In this document: positions 8,835-17,623 of the stretch, piece after piece
Layout: every line of letters starts with the position of its first letter
Position numbering within the stretch: the stretch's first letter is position 1
Assembly: GCF_000373565.1 (NCBI RefSeq)
Contig: NZ_KB891851.1
Location: forward strand, 310,001 to 374,000
Direction: 5' to 3'
DNA from: Streptomyces sp. HmicA12
GTDB lineage: Bacteria; Actinomycetota; Actinomycetes; Streptomycetales; Streptomycetaceae
DNA length: 64,000 nt
Translations under genes and position numbers: made by a program
Notes under the pieces: generated by a model
The model's database searches: none
Seen by the model: only the letters and a program-made list of their open reading frames with translations
What the model was told of the DNA's origin: nothing

Positions 8835-10268
8835 TCAGTGTCGGCGGGAGCCGAGCACGGCGGCCGCGACGGCCGCGGGCAACAGGACGAGGAACAGCGC
8901 GGTCAGCATTCCCAGGCCGGTGGGCGTGTGGTCCTCCCGGACGAAGCGGCTCAGCAACGGACGCCGCGGTGTCGCCCGCGGGCGGGCCTGCGGTCGCGGC
9001 TCCGGCAGGGCCTGCGGCTGCCGGGCCCCGGGCGGTCGGGCGGCCCCGGGCGGTACGACACCCGGCGCCGCGATGCCCGGCGGAGGCGGTACGGCCGCGA
9101 GCAGGGCGGCGGCGGGCGGCACCGGCGCGGCTCCGGGAGGCACGTCGACGGGGCCCGGCGGCACAGCGGCGACGCCCGGCGCAAGGCCCGGGTCGCCCGG
9201 CGGTACGTCCAGCACCTCCGGCGGTACGTCGAAGGCGCCGGGCGGCAACAGACCCGCCTGGTCCCGGTCGCGCCCCACCGGCGGAACCGCGGCGGAGGAG
9301 GAGCGGGGCGGTGGCGGAGTGTGGCTCTGCGCCCCGGGCAGCGTGAAGCGCGCCGACGCCTGCGCCGCCAGCCGCGGGGGCGCCACCGCCGCGCCGCCGG
9401 GGCCGAGCGTGCGCAGCCCGTCGGTGCCGTCGGCCCGGCCCCGGCCGACGTACGTGCCGGGCGCGCGCCGCACGTCGGCGCGGCACACGGCCGTCGCCCC
9501 GGGCGCGATCCCGGCCACGACCGGCCCGCCGCCCGCGCAGACGACGCGGGCGGGGGCGAGCGCCGGATCGGCGACCCGGACCCGGTGGACCGGCCGGTTG
9601 CCGGTGTTGGTCACGGTGTAGCGGACCTCAGCCCGCCCGGGCCCCGTCACCCGCGCCGTCTGCGCGAGGGCGAGCCCGGCGCCCACCCCCGCGTACCCGG
9701 AACGCGCGCGTGCCCGGACCGTGGCCCGCAGATACGGCTGCCGCCCGGCGGCCACCGCGTCGCCGACCCAGGTGCCCGGGCGGGCGCGGCCCGTGGCCGT
9801 GCACCGGACCGAACGCAGCCCGGTCAGCCGGGCCACCCGGTCGCGGCCGCCCGGGCAGCGGATCAGGGCCCCCGGCAGCGCGGGGTCCACGACCCGGATC
9901 GCGTACAGGTCGGCGCCGCTCCGGTTGGTCAGCCGGTACGTCTTCACGACGGCCGCGCCGGTACGGATACCGGGACGCAGCGCGCCGAGCCCCGGCCGGG
10001 TGTTCACGGTGACCTCCAGCGCGAGCCCTTTCGTCCCCGCACCGTCGGCCCCCGCGGGACCGACCGCCGTCCAGCAGACCGCGCCGAGCAGCAGCCCGAC
10101 CAGAAGTCCGCGCGCCAGGGCCCGGCCCGTTCGGCGCGCCCGGCAGGGCGCCGCGGGATCCGCCCCCCGGGCAGGTGGCGGGACGCTGCGGGCGCGGGCC
10201 GGTCGTCCGATGATCACTCCGGAGATGCTGGTCGCGGCCCGGTGAGGCCGCCGCCCTGGCGCGCGCAT
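8835..10268 (-). CDS. Cell-surface protein with DUF11-like repeats and C-terminal membrane anchor
   Basis: 477 aa. A basic N-terminus and hydrophobic segment (LARGLLVGLLLGAVCWTAV) act as signal peptide. Two repeats of the DUF11-like type (VKTYRLTNRSGADLYAIRV and VRYTVTNTGNRPVHRVRV) each carry a Cys pair. A Pro/Val-rich linker of about 150 residues (VPPG repeats) follows, then a C-terminal transmembrane segment and a basic end (LGSRRH). This is the architecture of a wall-spanning surface protein. No sortase motif is clear. It is divergent from the hydrolase at 10393, so the 124-bp gap probably carries both promoters. Confidence 0.7.
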   Translation of the reverse strand: MRAPGRRPHRAATSISGVIIGRPARARSVPPPARGADPAAPCRARRTGRALARGLLVGLLLGAVCWTAVGPAGADGAGTKGLALEVTVNTRPGLGALRPGIRTGAAVVKTYRLTNRSGADLYAIRVVDPALPGALIRCPGGRDRVARLTGLRSVRCTATGRARPGTWVGDAVAAGRQPYLRATVRARARSGYAGVGAGLALAQTARVTGPGRAEVRYTVTNTGNRPVHRVRVADPALAPARVVCAGGGPVVAGIAPGATAVCRADVRRAPGTYVGRGRADGTDGLRTLGPGGAAVAPPRLAAQASARFTLPGAQSHTPPPPRSSSAAVPPVGRDRDQAGLLPPGAFDVPPEVLDVPPGDPGLAPGVAAVPPGPVDVPPGAAPVPPAAALLAAVPPPPGIAAPGVVPPGAARPPGARQPQALPEPRPQARPRATPRRPLLSRFVREDHTPTGLGMLTALFLVLLPAAVAAAVLGSRRH

Positions 10269-10392
10269 ACGGTGCGTGATTCACCCGACCGGCCGCCCTG
10301 GCCCTGCCGCGCCGCGCGGGCCCGGATCTACTGCTGGGGGCGGCGGGGCGCCCCAGACACGTACACGCACGGACAGGGACGAGGTGGCCTTC

Positions 10393-11793
10393 ATGGCAGC
10401 CCGGACAGCCGAAGCGGTCATCGCGGCGACAACGCCCGCGGCACCGGAACAGACCGACCCAGCACTGCTCATCGAGGCCTCCGTGCTGCTCGCGGACGCG
10501 GCGCTCGCGGCCCGCAGGACCGGGGCGGAGCTGACCGCCGCCTGGTCCAGCTGGCGGGTGGGCCTGCAGGCCGTGCGGCGGCCCGGCTGGGCGCTCGGCA
10601 CCACACTGGCGGCGGCCCGCGCCCTGTCGAACCCGGCCGGGCTCGGCATCGCCGTCAACGGCGGCCTGGTCGGCGAGACCGTCCGCTCGGTGGGCGCCAT
10701 GGCCCGGCGCAGGCCGGCCGCCGTGGCGATGGCGGTGGACGCCTTCGCGCTGCGCATCGAGGCCGCGGCCCGCGAACACCCCAACCTCGCGGGCCCGCTC
10801 GCCAAGCGGCTCACCGACGCGATCGTCGCGGGCCGCAGGATCGAAGCGGTGCGCGCCGCACGGGAGCTGACCGACCTGCTCGGCGTCACCCGGACCCTCA
10901 CCACCATCAGTCCCGTCATCATGGAGCTGCTGGCGCTGAACGGGCTCCTCGACGAGAACCCCACCAACGACCGCTTCTCCTGGGTCACCCTGGCCGGCGG
11001 GATCCCGACGACCGACCCGATCCTCGGGCTGCCCGCCGGGCTCATCCGGCACCTCAACCCGGGCCCGGGCCGCGCCGAGCGCGCCGAGCCCGACCCGCTC
11101 CTGGAGCGCGTACTGGCCCGCTCCGGCAACGACATCGTGAGCTACATCGACGACATCTCCGCCCTCGGCAACCACGGCCTCGCCCTGCTGCGCCGCATCG
11201 CCTGCGAGGACGGCACCGAGCGGCACGTCGTGCTGCTGCCCGGCACCAGCTTCGGGCGGCTGAGCAACAGCACCCCGCAGGACCTCGTCGGCGCGTTCGA
11301 CGGAGTGCTGCGCACCGACACCACGTACACCCGGTCCGTGAAGCAGATGCTGCTGCGCGCGGGCGTGCCCGAGGGCGCGGAACTGATGATCGTCGGGCAC
11401 AGCCTCGGCGGCATCACCGCCATCAACCTCGCCTGCGACCTGGACTTCGTGTCGACGTACCGGCTCACCCACGTGGTCACCGTCGGCTCGCCCATCGACA
11501 ACAAACGCCCCGCCGACCCCACGACCCGGGTCGTCAGCCTCGTCAACGAGCACGACGTCATCCCCGGACTCGACGGGCGCGGTCCCGCGTCCGCCAGCGA
11601 CATCCCCGACAGCTGGATCGAGCTGGCCTGGACCGACGAGACGTACGACTACCCGCTCTCGCACGCCCCGCAGGCCTACGCCGACACCCTCGGCGACAGC
11701 CTGACGGCCTACCGCGAGCGGGTGAACGAGCTCATCAGGGCCTACGACGGCGAGATCCTCGGCAACCAGCCCTATCTGCTGCGCGACAAGTGA
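10393..11793 (+). CDS. Alpha/beta-hydrolase, lipase-like
   Basis: 466 aa. The C-terminal half has a classic nucleophile elbow GHSLGG (Ser about residue 337) after the strand ELMIVGHS. A strand and turn VVSLVNEHDVIPG supply a plausible acid, and His is likely in LSHAP. This resembles class 3 or PGAP1-like lipases. The N-terminal 180 residues are helical and Ala-rich. The ATG at 10393 is preceded by GAGGTGG; in-frame readings from 10276 lack a ribosome site. It lies 70 bp before the P450-like gene on the same strand and may form an operon with it. Substrate unknown; nearby acyltransferase, ACP and ketosynthase genes suggest a lipid. Confidence 0.75.
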   Translation: MAARTAEAVIAATTPAAPEQTDPALLIEASVLLADAALAARRTGAELTAAWSSWRVGLQAVRRPGWALGTTLAAARALSNPAGLGIAVNGGLVGETVRSVGAMARRRPAAVAMAVDAFALRIEAAAREHPNLAGPLAKRLTDAIVAGRRIEAVRAARELTDLLGVTRTLTTISPVIMELLALNGLLDENPTNDRFSWVTLAGGIPTTDPILGLPAGLIRHLNPGPGRAERAEPDPLLERVLARSGNDIVSYIDDISALGNHGLALLRRIACEDGTERHVVLLPGTSFGRLSNSTPQDLVGAFDGVLRTDTTYTRSVKQMLLRAGVPEGAELMIVGHSLGGITAINLACDLDFVSTYRLTHVVTVGSPIDNKRPADPTTRVVSLVNEHDVIPGLDGRGPASASDIPDSWIELAWTDETYDYPLSHAPQAYADTLGDSLTAYRERVNELIRAYDGEILGNQPYLLRDK

Positions 11794-11863
11794 CCTTCCC
11801 CCAGCGCGAGTTGCACGGACCGGCCTACCGACCCACGGACCCACCGACACACGGAGTGCGGCG

Positions 11864-13252
11864 ATGAACGGCAGCGACACGACCACGACCACCGGGCCCG
11901 CCACCGCCTGGCCCCTGGAGAACGCCCTCGTCAGCGCGGCCCTGGCCGCCCAGCGCGTCACCTGGATCGACGCGCCGGCGCGCGCCCTCGGGCTGAAGCC
12001 GTTCACCCGGCCCGAGCTGACCCGGCAGATCATCGAGCAGCTGCGGCGCACCGCGTCCGGACGGCCGACCCGGCTGCGCACCGCCTTCGGCACGTTCCTC
12101 ATGCCGCTGGACTCCGCCGACGCCACGAGCCTGGTCGCCGCCGCCGACGCGGCCGGCGCGCGCGGCGCCGTCACCGCCCTCACCGACGAGGGCCGCCGGG
12201 TGCGCCTCGCGCCGCACGCGCCGCTGCCCCTGAGCGTCGACGCGTTGCGCGACCGGGTGCGCAAGGTCGTCGACGCCGAGGCGCGCGGGCTCCTCGCGAC
12301 CCGGCAGGGTGATGCCACGCTCGGCCGGGACGACTGGACCGCCGCCGCCCGCCGGATCGCCCGGCGCATCGCACTGGGCGACGCGGCCGCCGACGACACC
12401 CTCGTCGGCGACATCCTCGACGCCACCGCCCGCGCCGCCGACGACGCCGAACTCGACGCGCGGGGAGCCGCGTTGAGCCGTCGCATCGCCCCGTACGTCG
12501 CGGCCCTGCCGGTCGACGAGCCGGTGGTCGTGCACGCCCTGGAGACCCTCACCCGCGCGCTCACCGACACGGCCGCGCAGGCCCTGGCGCTGACCACGAT
12601 CGGGCAGGGCCCGAAGGACGCGGTGGCCGACGCGCTGCGCCGCTATCCGCCGCTGGCCGCCACCGTGCACCGGGTCGACGCGCCGTTCCACTGGGACGGA
12701 TGGGACGGCATGAGCATCGACGCCGGGACCGAGATCCTGTGCGCCACCGCCTGGTTGAGGGACCTGGACGATCCCGATCCGTACGCCGACGCGGACCCGG
12801 TGACGGCCCTGTGCGCCGCGCCCGGGTCCTGCGCCGTCGCCGAACTCGCCGTCCTCGCGGCCGTCGCTCTCGTCCGCGCCCTGGCCCGTGACACCGTGCC
12901 CGTGGTGCTCGCCCCGCGCCTCGACCCCGACGCGCTGCCCGTCGTGCTTCCCGCGGCGTCCCTGCGGCTCGCGCTCACCAACTCCGGCGCCGACCCGCAC
13001 GTGCCGGCCGACACGAACGTGCAGGACGCGCCGCCGGCCGGGCAGAGCGCCGCCCACTACGCCGGGCTCACCGCCGCCTCCGCGCGACGCCTGGACGAAC
13101 ACGCGCGCAGGCTCGCCGAGTTCGCCCGGCGACCCGGCTTCAACCACGACGCCTTCGGCGAGCGCTGCCGGATGACGCTGCTCGCCCACGCCGAACGGTG
13201 CGCCCGCGCGGCGGGCGACGCCCGCAAGGCGGCCGACTGGCTCACCAACTGA
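11864..13252 (+). CDS. Cytochrome P450-like protein with degenerate motifs
   Basis: 462 aa, normal P450 length. Its C-terminal half follows a P450 pattern: a helix-K-like ADALRRYPPL (ExxR-type, with Asp instead of Glu), then DGMSIDAGTEILCATAWLRDLDDPDPY matching the meander before the heme loop. Next comes CAAPGSCAVAELAVLAAVALVRAL, where Cys sits before a helix as in the heme-ligand loop, but the usual F-G-x-G and the Gly two after Cys are absent. I infer a diverged P450, possibly unable to do standard monooxygenation. The assignment rests on pattern only. Its neighbour is the lipase-like gene. The ATG has a weak GGAG upstream. Confidence 0.5.
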   Translation: MNGSDTTTTTGPATAWPLENALVSAALAAQRVTWIDAPARALGLKPFTRPELTRQIIEQLRRTASGRPTRLRTAFGTFLMPLDSADATSLVAAADAAGARGAVTALTDEGRRVRLAPHAPLPLSVDALRDRVRKVVDAEARGLLATRQGDATLGRDDWTAAARRIARRIALGDAAADDTLVGDILDATARAADDAELDARGAALSRRIAPYVAALPVDEPVVVHALETLTRALTDTAAQALALTTIGQGPKDAVADALRRYPPLAATVHRVDAPFHWDGWDGMSIDAGTEILCATAWLRDLDDPDPYADADPVTALCAAPGSCAVAELAVLAAVALVRALARDTVPVVLAPRLDPDALPVVLPAASLRLALTNSGADPHVPADTNVQDAPPAGQSAAHYAGLTAASARRLDEHARRLAEFARRPGFNHDAFGERCRMTLLAHAERCARAAGDARKAADWLTN

Positions 13253-13274
13253 CCACCCCCGCGAGGCGGTCGGC

Positions 13275-14015
13275 TCACCAGAACGGGGTCGTACGGCGGC
13301 TCCGGTCCCGGTCGACCATGCCCTGCACCGTGAACCACACCTCGTCGCACAGCCGCCGCGTCGCGGCGGACCGCTCGGCGAACGACGGGGCGCGGGCCGG
13401 TGCCGGGATCGGCTCCCCGACCGTGATGAGCCACTTCGCGGGCAGCGGCAGCGGCGTGGTGACGGGAAAGTACGGCAGCGCGAACCGGCGGGCCAGCGCC
13501 CCGATCTCACCGAGCTTCGGATACGTCTCCTCGGCGCCCACGATGGACACCGGCACGACCGGCGCCCCGGTCAGCACCGCGGCGCTCGCGAACCCGGGGC
13601 CGAACGGCCGCAGCCGGTAGCGCTCGGAGAACGGCTTGCCGACGCCGTCGAAGCCCTCGGGGAACAGCGCGACCAGCTCGCCCGCCGCCAGCTGGTCGCG
13701 GCCCAGCGTCGGGTCGTCGGTCAGCATGCCGTGGCGGCGGGCGTACGCGGCGAGCATCGGCAGCCGCAGGATCAGCTCGGACGCGTACAGGCGCACCGGC
13801 CGCCGCAACTCCCTCAGCAGGACCTTGTGCAGGACGAACCCGTCGAAGCCCCAGGCGCCGGAGTGATTGGCCACGAGCAGGGCGGGTCCCGATGCCGGGA
13901 TGTTCTCGATCCCCGACACCTCCACGCGGAAGTAGTCGTCGGCCAGCCAGCCGAGCGCGGTGTCCACCAGGTCGGTGGCGGCCTCGTCGAGGGACCCCGA
14001 ATGTGTTTCAGTCAC
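13275..14015 (-). CDS. PlsC-type lysophospholipid acyltransferase family protein
   Basis: 246 aa glycerolipid-type acyltransferase, probably at the inner membrane face. The acceptor/catalytic block NHSGAWGFDG is an expanded HX4D motif as in plant and actinobacterial diacylglycerol-acyltransferase-like proteins. The block ALFPEGFDG is the phosphate-binding motif, and PVVPVSIVGAEE is the last conserved strand. A GTG start at 14015 is used. It is divergent from the ACP-ketosynthase pair with 70 bp between, so the three may use the same acyl chains. Confidence 0.82.
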   Translation of the reverse strand: MTETHSGSLDEAATDLVDTALGWLADDYFRVEVSGIENIPASGPALLVANHSGAWGFDGFVLHKVLLRELRRPVRLYASELILRLPMLAAYARRHGMLTDDPTLGRDQLAAGELVALFPEGFDGVGKPFSERYRLRPFGPGFASAAVLTGAPVVPVSIVGAEETYPKLGEIGALARRFALPYFPVTTPLPLPAKWLITVGEPIPAPARAPSFAERSAATRRLCDEVWFTVQGMVDRDRSRRTTPFW

Positions 14016-14025
14016 GGAATCCCAC

Positions 14026-14037
14026 TTTCAGCTGAAA
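14026..14037. promoter_or_regulatory. 12-bp palindrome between divergent acyltransferase and ACP genes
   Basis: TTTCAGCTGAAA is a perfect palindrome in the only intergenic space between the divergent starts at 14015 and 14086. Its position fits a shared operator; no regulator is identified. Confidence 0.35.
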
Positions 14038-14085
14038 ATGGGCGGCCGCAAGGCTAAAGACACCGTTGGGGTGGTTTCTTACAGT

Positions 14086-14352
14086 ATGACCATCTCTGCC
14101 ACCGCCTCTGGTTCCTCCGTGCCGCCCACCGCGGAACTCATCACCGGCCTGCTCGTCGACAAGTTCGAGGTCGACCCGGCCGCCGTACGGGACGACGCCC
14201 GGATGACGGAGCTGCTCGTCGACTCGCTGATGGTCGTCGAGATGGCGATCTCCCTGAAGGACGACCTCGGCGTCACCGTCACCGAGGACGAGCTGCGGGA
14301 GCTCGGCTTCGCCGAATTCGCCTCCCGCGTCGACGCCCGGCGGGCCGGGTGA
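14086..14352 (+). CDS. Acyl carrier protein
   Basis: 88-aa acidic carrier protein. The phosphopantetheine site is in LVDSLMVVEM with Ser at about residue 47. The flanking helices (TAELITGLLVDKFEVD, TVTEDELRELGFAEFASRVD) match free-standing ACPs of fatty acid or polyketide assembly. The site has Met rather than the usual Asp/Leu context of primary-metabolism ACP (DSLD), so a specialised acyl pathway is likely. The ATG at 14086 lacks a strong Shine-Dalgarno; longer in-frame starts at 13960 and 14038 run into the divergent gene. It ends in a GTGA overlap with the ketosynthase. Confidence 0.85.
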   Translation: MTISATASGSSVPPTAELITGLLVDKFEVDPAAVRDDARMTELLVDSLMVVEMAISLKDDLGVTVTEDELRELGFAEFASRVDARRAG

Positions 14353-15575
14353 CGCCCCGGCCCGGGGCGCCGACCGCCACGAACCCGGTCACCGTCACCG
14401 GCCTCGGTCTGGTCACCCCGGCGGGCCGGGACGCGGACAGCACCTGGGCCGCCGTCCGCGCGGGCCGCGCGTGCGCCGCCCCCGACCCGGCGCTGCACGG
14501 CCTGCCCGTCACGCTGAGCTGCCGCGTCGACGGGGCGGCCGAACTCCCGCTGCGGCAGCGGGGCGTGAGCCACCTCGACCCGAGCGCGCGGATGGGCCTC
14601 GCCGCCGTCACGGAGGCCCTCGACCGGGCCAAGCTCGACCCGGCGGAGTGGGACGGCTCCCGCGTCGCCGTCGTCGCCGGTGCCGGAACCGGCGGCATGC
14701 AGTCCCAGCACACCGCGTCCGCCCGGCTCGCCGCCGACGGGCCCGGCTCCGTCTCCCCGTACTTCCTCACCGGCTTCCTGCCCAACATGGTGTGCGCGAC
14801 CGTCGCGCTGCACCTGGGGGTCACCGGGCCCACCTTCGCCGTCGGCACGGCCTGCGCGTCCGGCGGCACCGCCATCGGCGTCGCCCGCGATCTGCTCACG
14901 TCGGGGCAGTGCGACATCGCCGTGGTCTGCTCCGCCGAGGCCGCCGTGACCCCGCTCATCGTCACGGGATTCGCGCAGCTCGGCGCCCTGTCCGACACGG
15001 CGTCCCGGCCCTTCGACCGGGCCCGCGACGGGTTCGTCATCTCCGAGGGCGCCGGCGCGCTGATCCTGGAACGCGCGGAGCACGCGGCCGCCCGCTCCGC
15101 GCCCCGCCTCGCCCATCTCGTCGGCTACGGCAGCAGCAGCGACGCCCACCACCTCGTCGCCCCGCACCCCGAGGGGCGCGAGGCCGAGCGGGCGCTGCGC
15201 ACCGCTCTCGCCGAGGCCGGCCTGACCCCGTACGACGTGGACCACGTCAACGCGCACGGCACGTCCACGCCGCGCGGCGACGCGATGGAGGCGGGGCTGC
15301 TCGCCCGCGTCCTGCCGCACCGGCCGCCCGTCACCTCCGCCAAGGGCACGCTCGGCCACACCCTCGGCGCCGCCGGCACCATCGAGGCGGCCCTGACGGT
15401 CCTGGCCCTGCGCGACGACGTCGTACCGCCCGTCGCCGGCCTCACCGACCTCGACCCGGCCCTCGACATCGACGCCGTCACGGGCACGGCCCGGGCGCAT
15501 TCCTCGGCGGTGGCCGTCAGCACCTCGTTCGGATTCGGCGGGCACAACGCGGTGGTGGTGCTCGCCAGGCCCTGA
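14349..15575 (+). CDS. Beta-ketoacyl-ACP synthase (KAS II/FabF type)
   Basis: 408-aa condensing enzyme elongating acyl-ACP with malonyl-ACP. The full triad is visible: Cys about 169 in GTACASG, His about 303 in VNAHGTSTP and His about 337 in TLGHTLGAAG, and the C-terminal Gly-rich SFGFGGHN. It should therefore be active and not a chain-length factor. The GTG start overlaps the ACP stop, so the pair is translationally coupled and probably works together. There is no malonyltransferase, reductase or dehydratase here, so those steps would be borrowed from primary fatty-acid synthesis. Confidence 0.9.
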   Translation: MTPRPGAPTATNPVTVTGLGLVTPAGRDADSTWAAVRAGRACAAPDPALHGLPVTLSCRVDGAAELPLRQRGVSHLDPSARMGLAAVTEALDRAKLDPAEWDGSRVAVVAGAGTGGMQSQHTASARLAADGPGSVSPYFLTGFLPNMVCATVALHLGVTGPTFAVGTACASGGTAIGVARDLLTSGQCDIAVVCSAEAAVTPLIVTGFAQLGALSDTASRPFDRARDGFVISEGAGALILERAEHAAARSAPRLAHLVGYGSSSDAHHLVAPHPEGREAERALRTALAEAGLTPYDVDHVNAHGTSTPRGDAMEAGLLARVLPHRPPVTSAKGTLGHTLGAAGTIEAALTVLALRDDVVPPVAGLTDLDPALDIDAVTGTARAHSSAVAVSTSFGFGGHNAVVVLARP

Positions 15576-15581
15576 CCGGGA

Positions 15582-16697
15582 TCAGGACCGGGTCGCCGTG
15601 CCGCACCCCTTGTCGCCGTCCGCGCGCAGTTGCTCCTCGAGCGAGCGGCTCCGGTCGAACGGGTCCACGGTGGAACCGTCGTGCGGTTGCGCGGTCCCGT
15701 CGGTGTCGTCGGTGTACGGCGTGAGGTAGCCGCCGGTGTTGTCGCAGCCGGCGTTGCTGGTGGTCGTCTTGAACGAGACGAGACCGAAGGTGCCCGGCTC
15801 CGTCACCACCGTCGCGGGGTTGTCCCAGGAGACCACCACGGAGCGCCGCACGATGACGCGCTTCACCTCGGTGCCGTCCGCCCCGTCCTCGTCCGTCCCG
15901 ACCACCGGGTACACGTACGTGACGTCGGTGCTCACCTTCAGCGCGTCGCGCTCGCCCACCTCGTACGTCATCCGGCCGCGGGTCTTGACCACGTCGCCGA
16001 CCAGCCGCGCCTCACGCGGGTCGAAACGGCTGAACAGCAGCGTCGGATCGTACTTCTTGCCGGGGTGGTCGAACGCCGTCCGCAGGAAGCGCCGCATGTC
16101 CTCCTGGTGCGGATTGATGTACGCGATCGCCTTCCGCGGCCGCTCGCCGCGCAGCACGTCGGCGTCGATGCTGGACCGCTCGAGGAAGTCACGCGTCTGC
16201 CCCAGCGCCTGCCGCACCTGCGCCCGGCTCATCCAGCCGGTCGCCTTCGCCTCGGGCACCGAGATGCCGTCCGCGCCGTCCGCCCAGCGCGCGGCGGGCG
16301 AACCCCGGAACGGCTCGTCCAGGGTGGGCCCTTGGGCGTCATCGGTCGGCGGCGGGCCGGTCGGCCGGACGGACTCCGCGGCCAGGGGCGCGGCGTCGGT
16401 GCCGTCGCCGCCGTCGAACAGGTCCGTCACCAGGCTCGGCCGCAGCGCCACGATCAGCAGCGCCAGCGCGGCCAGCCAGCCGATCACGTACCGGTACCGC
16501 CGCTTCTGCCGCGGCGGCCGGTGCTCCCGCCAGCCCGCGGGCGGTTCGGGCTGCTCCCGCAGCCGCCGGGTCACCATCCGCGCCCGTGCCGACGGCTCCT
16601 TGGGCGCGTCGCGCACGCCTTCCGCCGACTCGCGGACGAACCGCTCCCACTCCTCGTCCGAGACGGACGAACCACCCTGATCCCCACCCGAGTTCAC
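15582..16697 (-). CDS. Single-pass membrane protein of unknown function
   Basis: About 371 aa. A cytoplasmic N-terminus with acidic and basic stretches (VSDEEWERFV) leads to one transmembrane helix (VIGWLAALALLIVAL) and an extracellular domain of about 270 residues with a Cys near the middle and a C-terminal KGCGT. The extracellular part is alpha/beta and I do not recognise it. The GTG at 16697 is selected because AGGAG lies 9 nt upstream; readings to 16775 add 26 residues with no ribosome site. It converges with the ketosynthase, 6 bp apart. Confidence 0.7.
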   Translation of the reverse strand: MNSGGDQGGSSVSDEEWERFVRESAEGVRDAPKEPSARARMVTRRLREQPEPPAGWREHRPPRQKRRYRYVIGWLAALALLIVALRPSLVTDLFDGGDGTDAAPLAAESVRPTGPPPTDDAQGPTLDEPFRGSPAARWADGADGISVPEAKATGWMSRAQVRQALGQTRDFLERSSIDADVLRGERPRKAIAYINPHQEDMRRFLRTAFDHPGKKYDPTLLFSRFDPREARLVGDVVKTRGRMTYEVGERDALKVSTDVTYVYPVVGTDEDGADGTEVKRVIVRRSVVVSWDNPATVVTEPGTFGLVSFKTTTSNAGCDNTGGYLTPYTDDTDGTAQPHDGSTVDPFDRSRSLEEQLRADGDKGCGTATRS

Positions 16698-16805
16698 GCT
16701 GTGCGCTCCTAGCCGATCCGGAACGGCACCGTCCTCTCCCCAGGGCGGCCCGTCATCGTCGGCGCATGATTGCACAGTGCACTGACAGCGGGGTCGCGCG
16801 GCCCG

Positions 16806-17537
16806 TCAGCCGCGATGGGCCCGAACGTCTCCGTTGACGGTGGACAGGCGCACGGTGCGGTCCGCCGCGGCCCCGTCGGAGGGGACGGTGACCGAGGAGC
16901 GGCCGTTGTACGTGGTGGCGTCGGTGCGGTAGGCGGGGGCGTCGTGCGGGAGGGTGGCGGACGCGGAGCCGTTGACCGTCGCGGCGGTGATCCGGCGGGG
17001 CGCGGTGGCGCAGCCGAGGACGACGTCGCCGTTGACCGTCTCGGCGGCCAGCGCGCCGGCCCGCAACCGCGTCGCGCGGACGGATCCGTTGCGGGTGGCC
17101 AGACGGACCGTCGCGGTGCCGCTGCCCGCGTCGGCCACCGTCACATCGCCGTTGACGGTGGTCAGGTCCAGGGCGCCGGAGACGCCCGCCGCGTCGATCC
17201 CCGCGTTGCGGGCGACGACGGTGACCGCGGTGCCGTCCGGCACGGCGACGCGCGGCATCCGGGGGCAGCTGCCGTCGCAGCTGAGGTCCAGGACCCAGGT
17301 GTCGTCACGGTGGGACCAGTTCAGGCCGACGCCACGCTCCACGGTCACGCGGTCGCCGTCGGCGGGGCGCAGGCGCAGCCCGTTGTCCGTGGTGACCACC
17401 AGCCGGCCACCGGACGTGGTGGGCGCCTGCCGTGCGTCGCCGCCGGCGCCGGAGGAGGCGTCGCCGCAGCCCGCGAGCGCGGACATCATCAGCACGAGTC
17501 CCACGGCGCGGGCGCCCCACGCGGTCGCTGCCTTCAT
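16806..17537 (-). CDS. DUF4097-like beta-solenoid lipoprotein
   Basis: 243 aa. Signal peptide with lipobox (MMSALAGCG) indicates an outer-face lipoprotein. The mature part repeats a strand-turn unit with the signature TVNGDV or TRNGSV about every 20-25 residues, as in DUF4097/adhesin-like right-handed beta-solenoids. Two Cys in DLSCDGSCP could pair. Function unknown; in this family proteins often accompany membrane-stress regulators, but none is adjacent. No Shine-Dalgarno is visible before the ATG. Confidence 0.72.
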   Translation of the reverse strand: MKAATAWGARAVGLVLMMSALAGCGDASSGAGGDARQAPTTSGGRLVVTTDNGLRLRPADGDRVTVERGVGLNWSHRDDTWVLDLSCDGSCPRMPRVAVPDGTAVTVVARNAGIDAAGVSGALDLTTVNGDVTVADAGSGTATVRLATRNGSVRATRLRAGALAAETVNGDVVLGCATAPRRITAATVNGSASATLPHDAPAYRTDATTYNGRSSVTVPSDGAAADRTVRLSTVNGDVRAHRG

Positions 17538-17623
17538 GGGGGCCGATTGCCCCGCGATGCGGTTGTCATGCCTGCCCGGAATCGGCCCCGAGTGATCTGC
17601 CGCGCCCTGGGCACGCGGACCTC

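Noticed and set aside
8817..11867. Long Arg/Gly/Pro-rich plus-strand frame
   Set aside because: Spans genes on both strands with no domain; codon composition reflects GC bias.
9628..12597. 989-codon minus-strand frame over the hydrolase and P450-like genes
   Set aside because: Ser/Arg/Ala-rich composition, no domain, and it overlaps better-supported genes.
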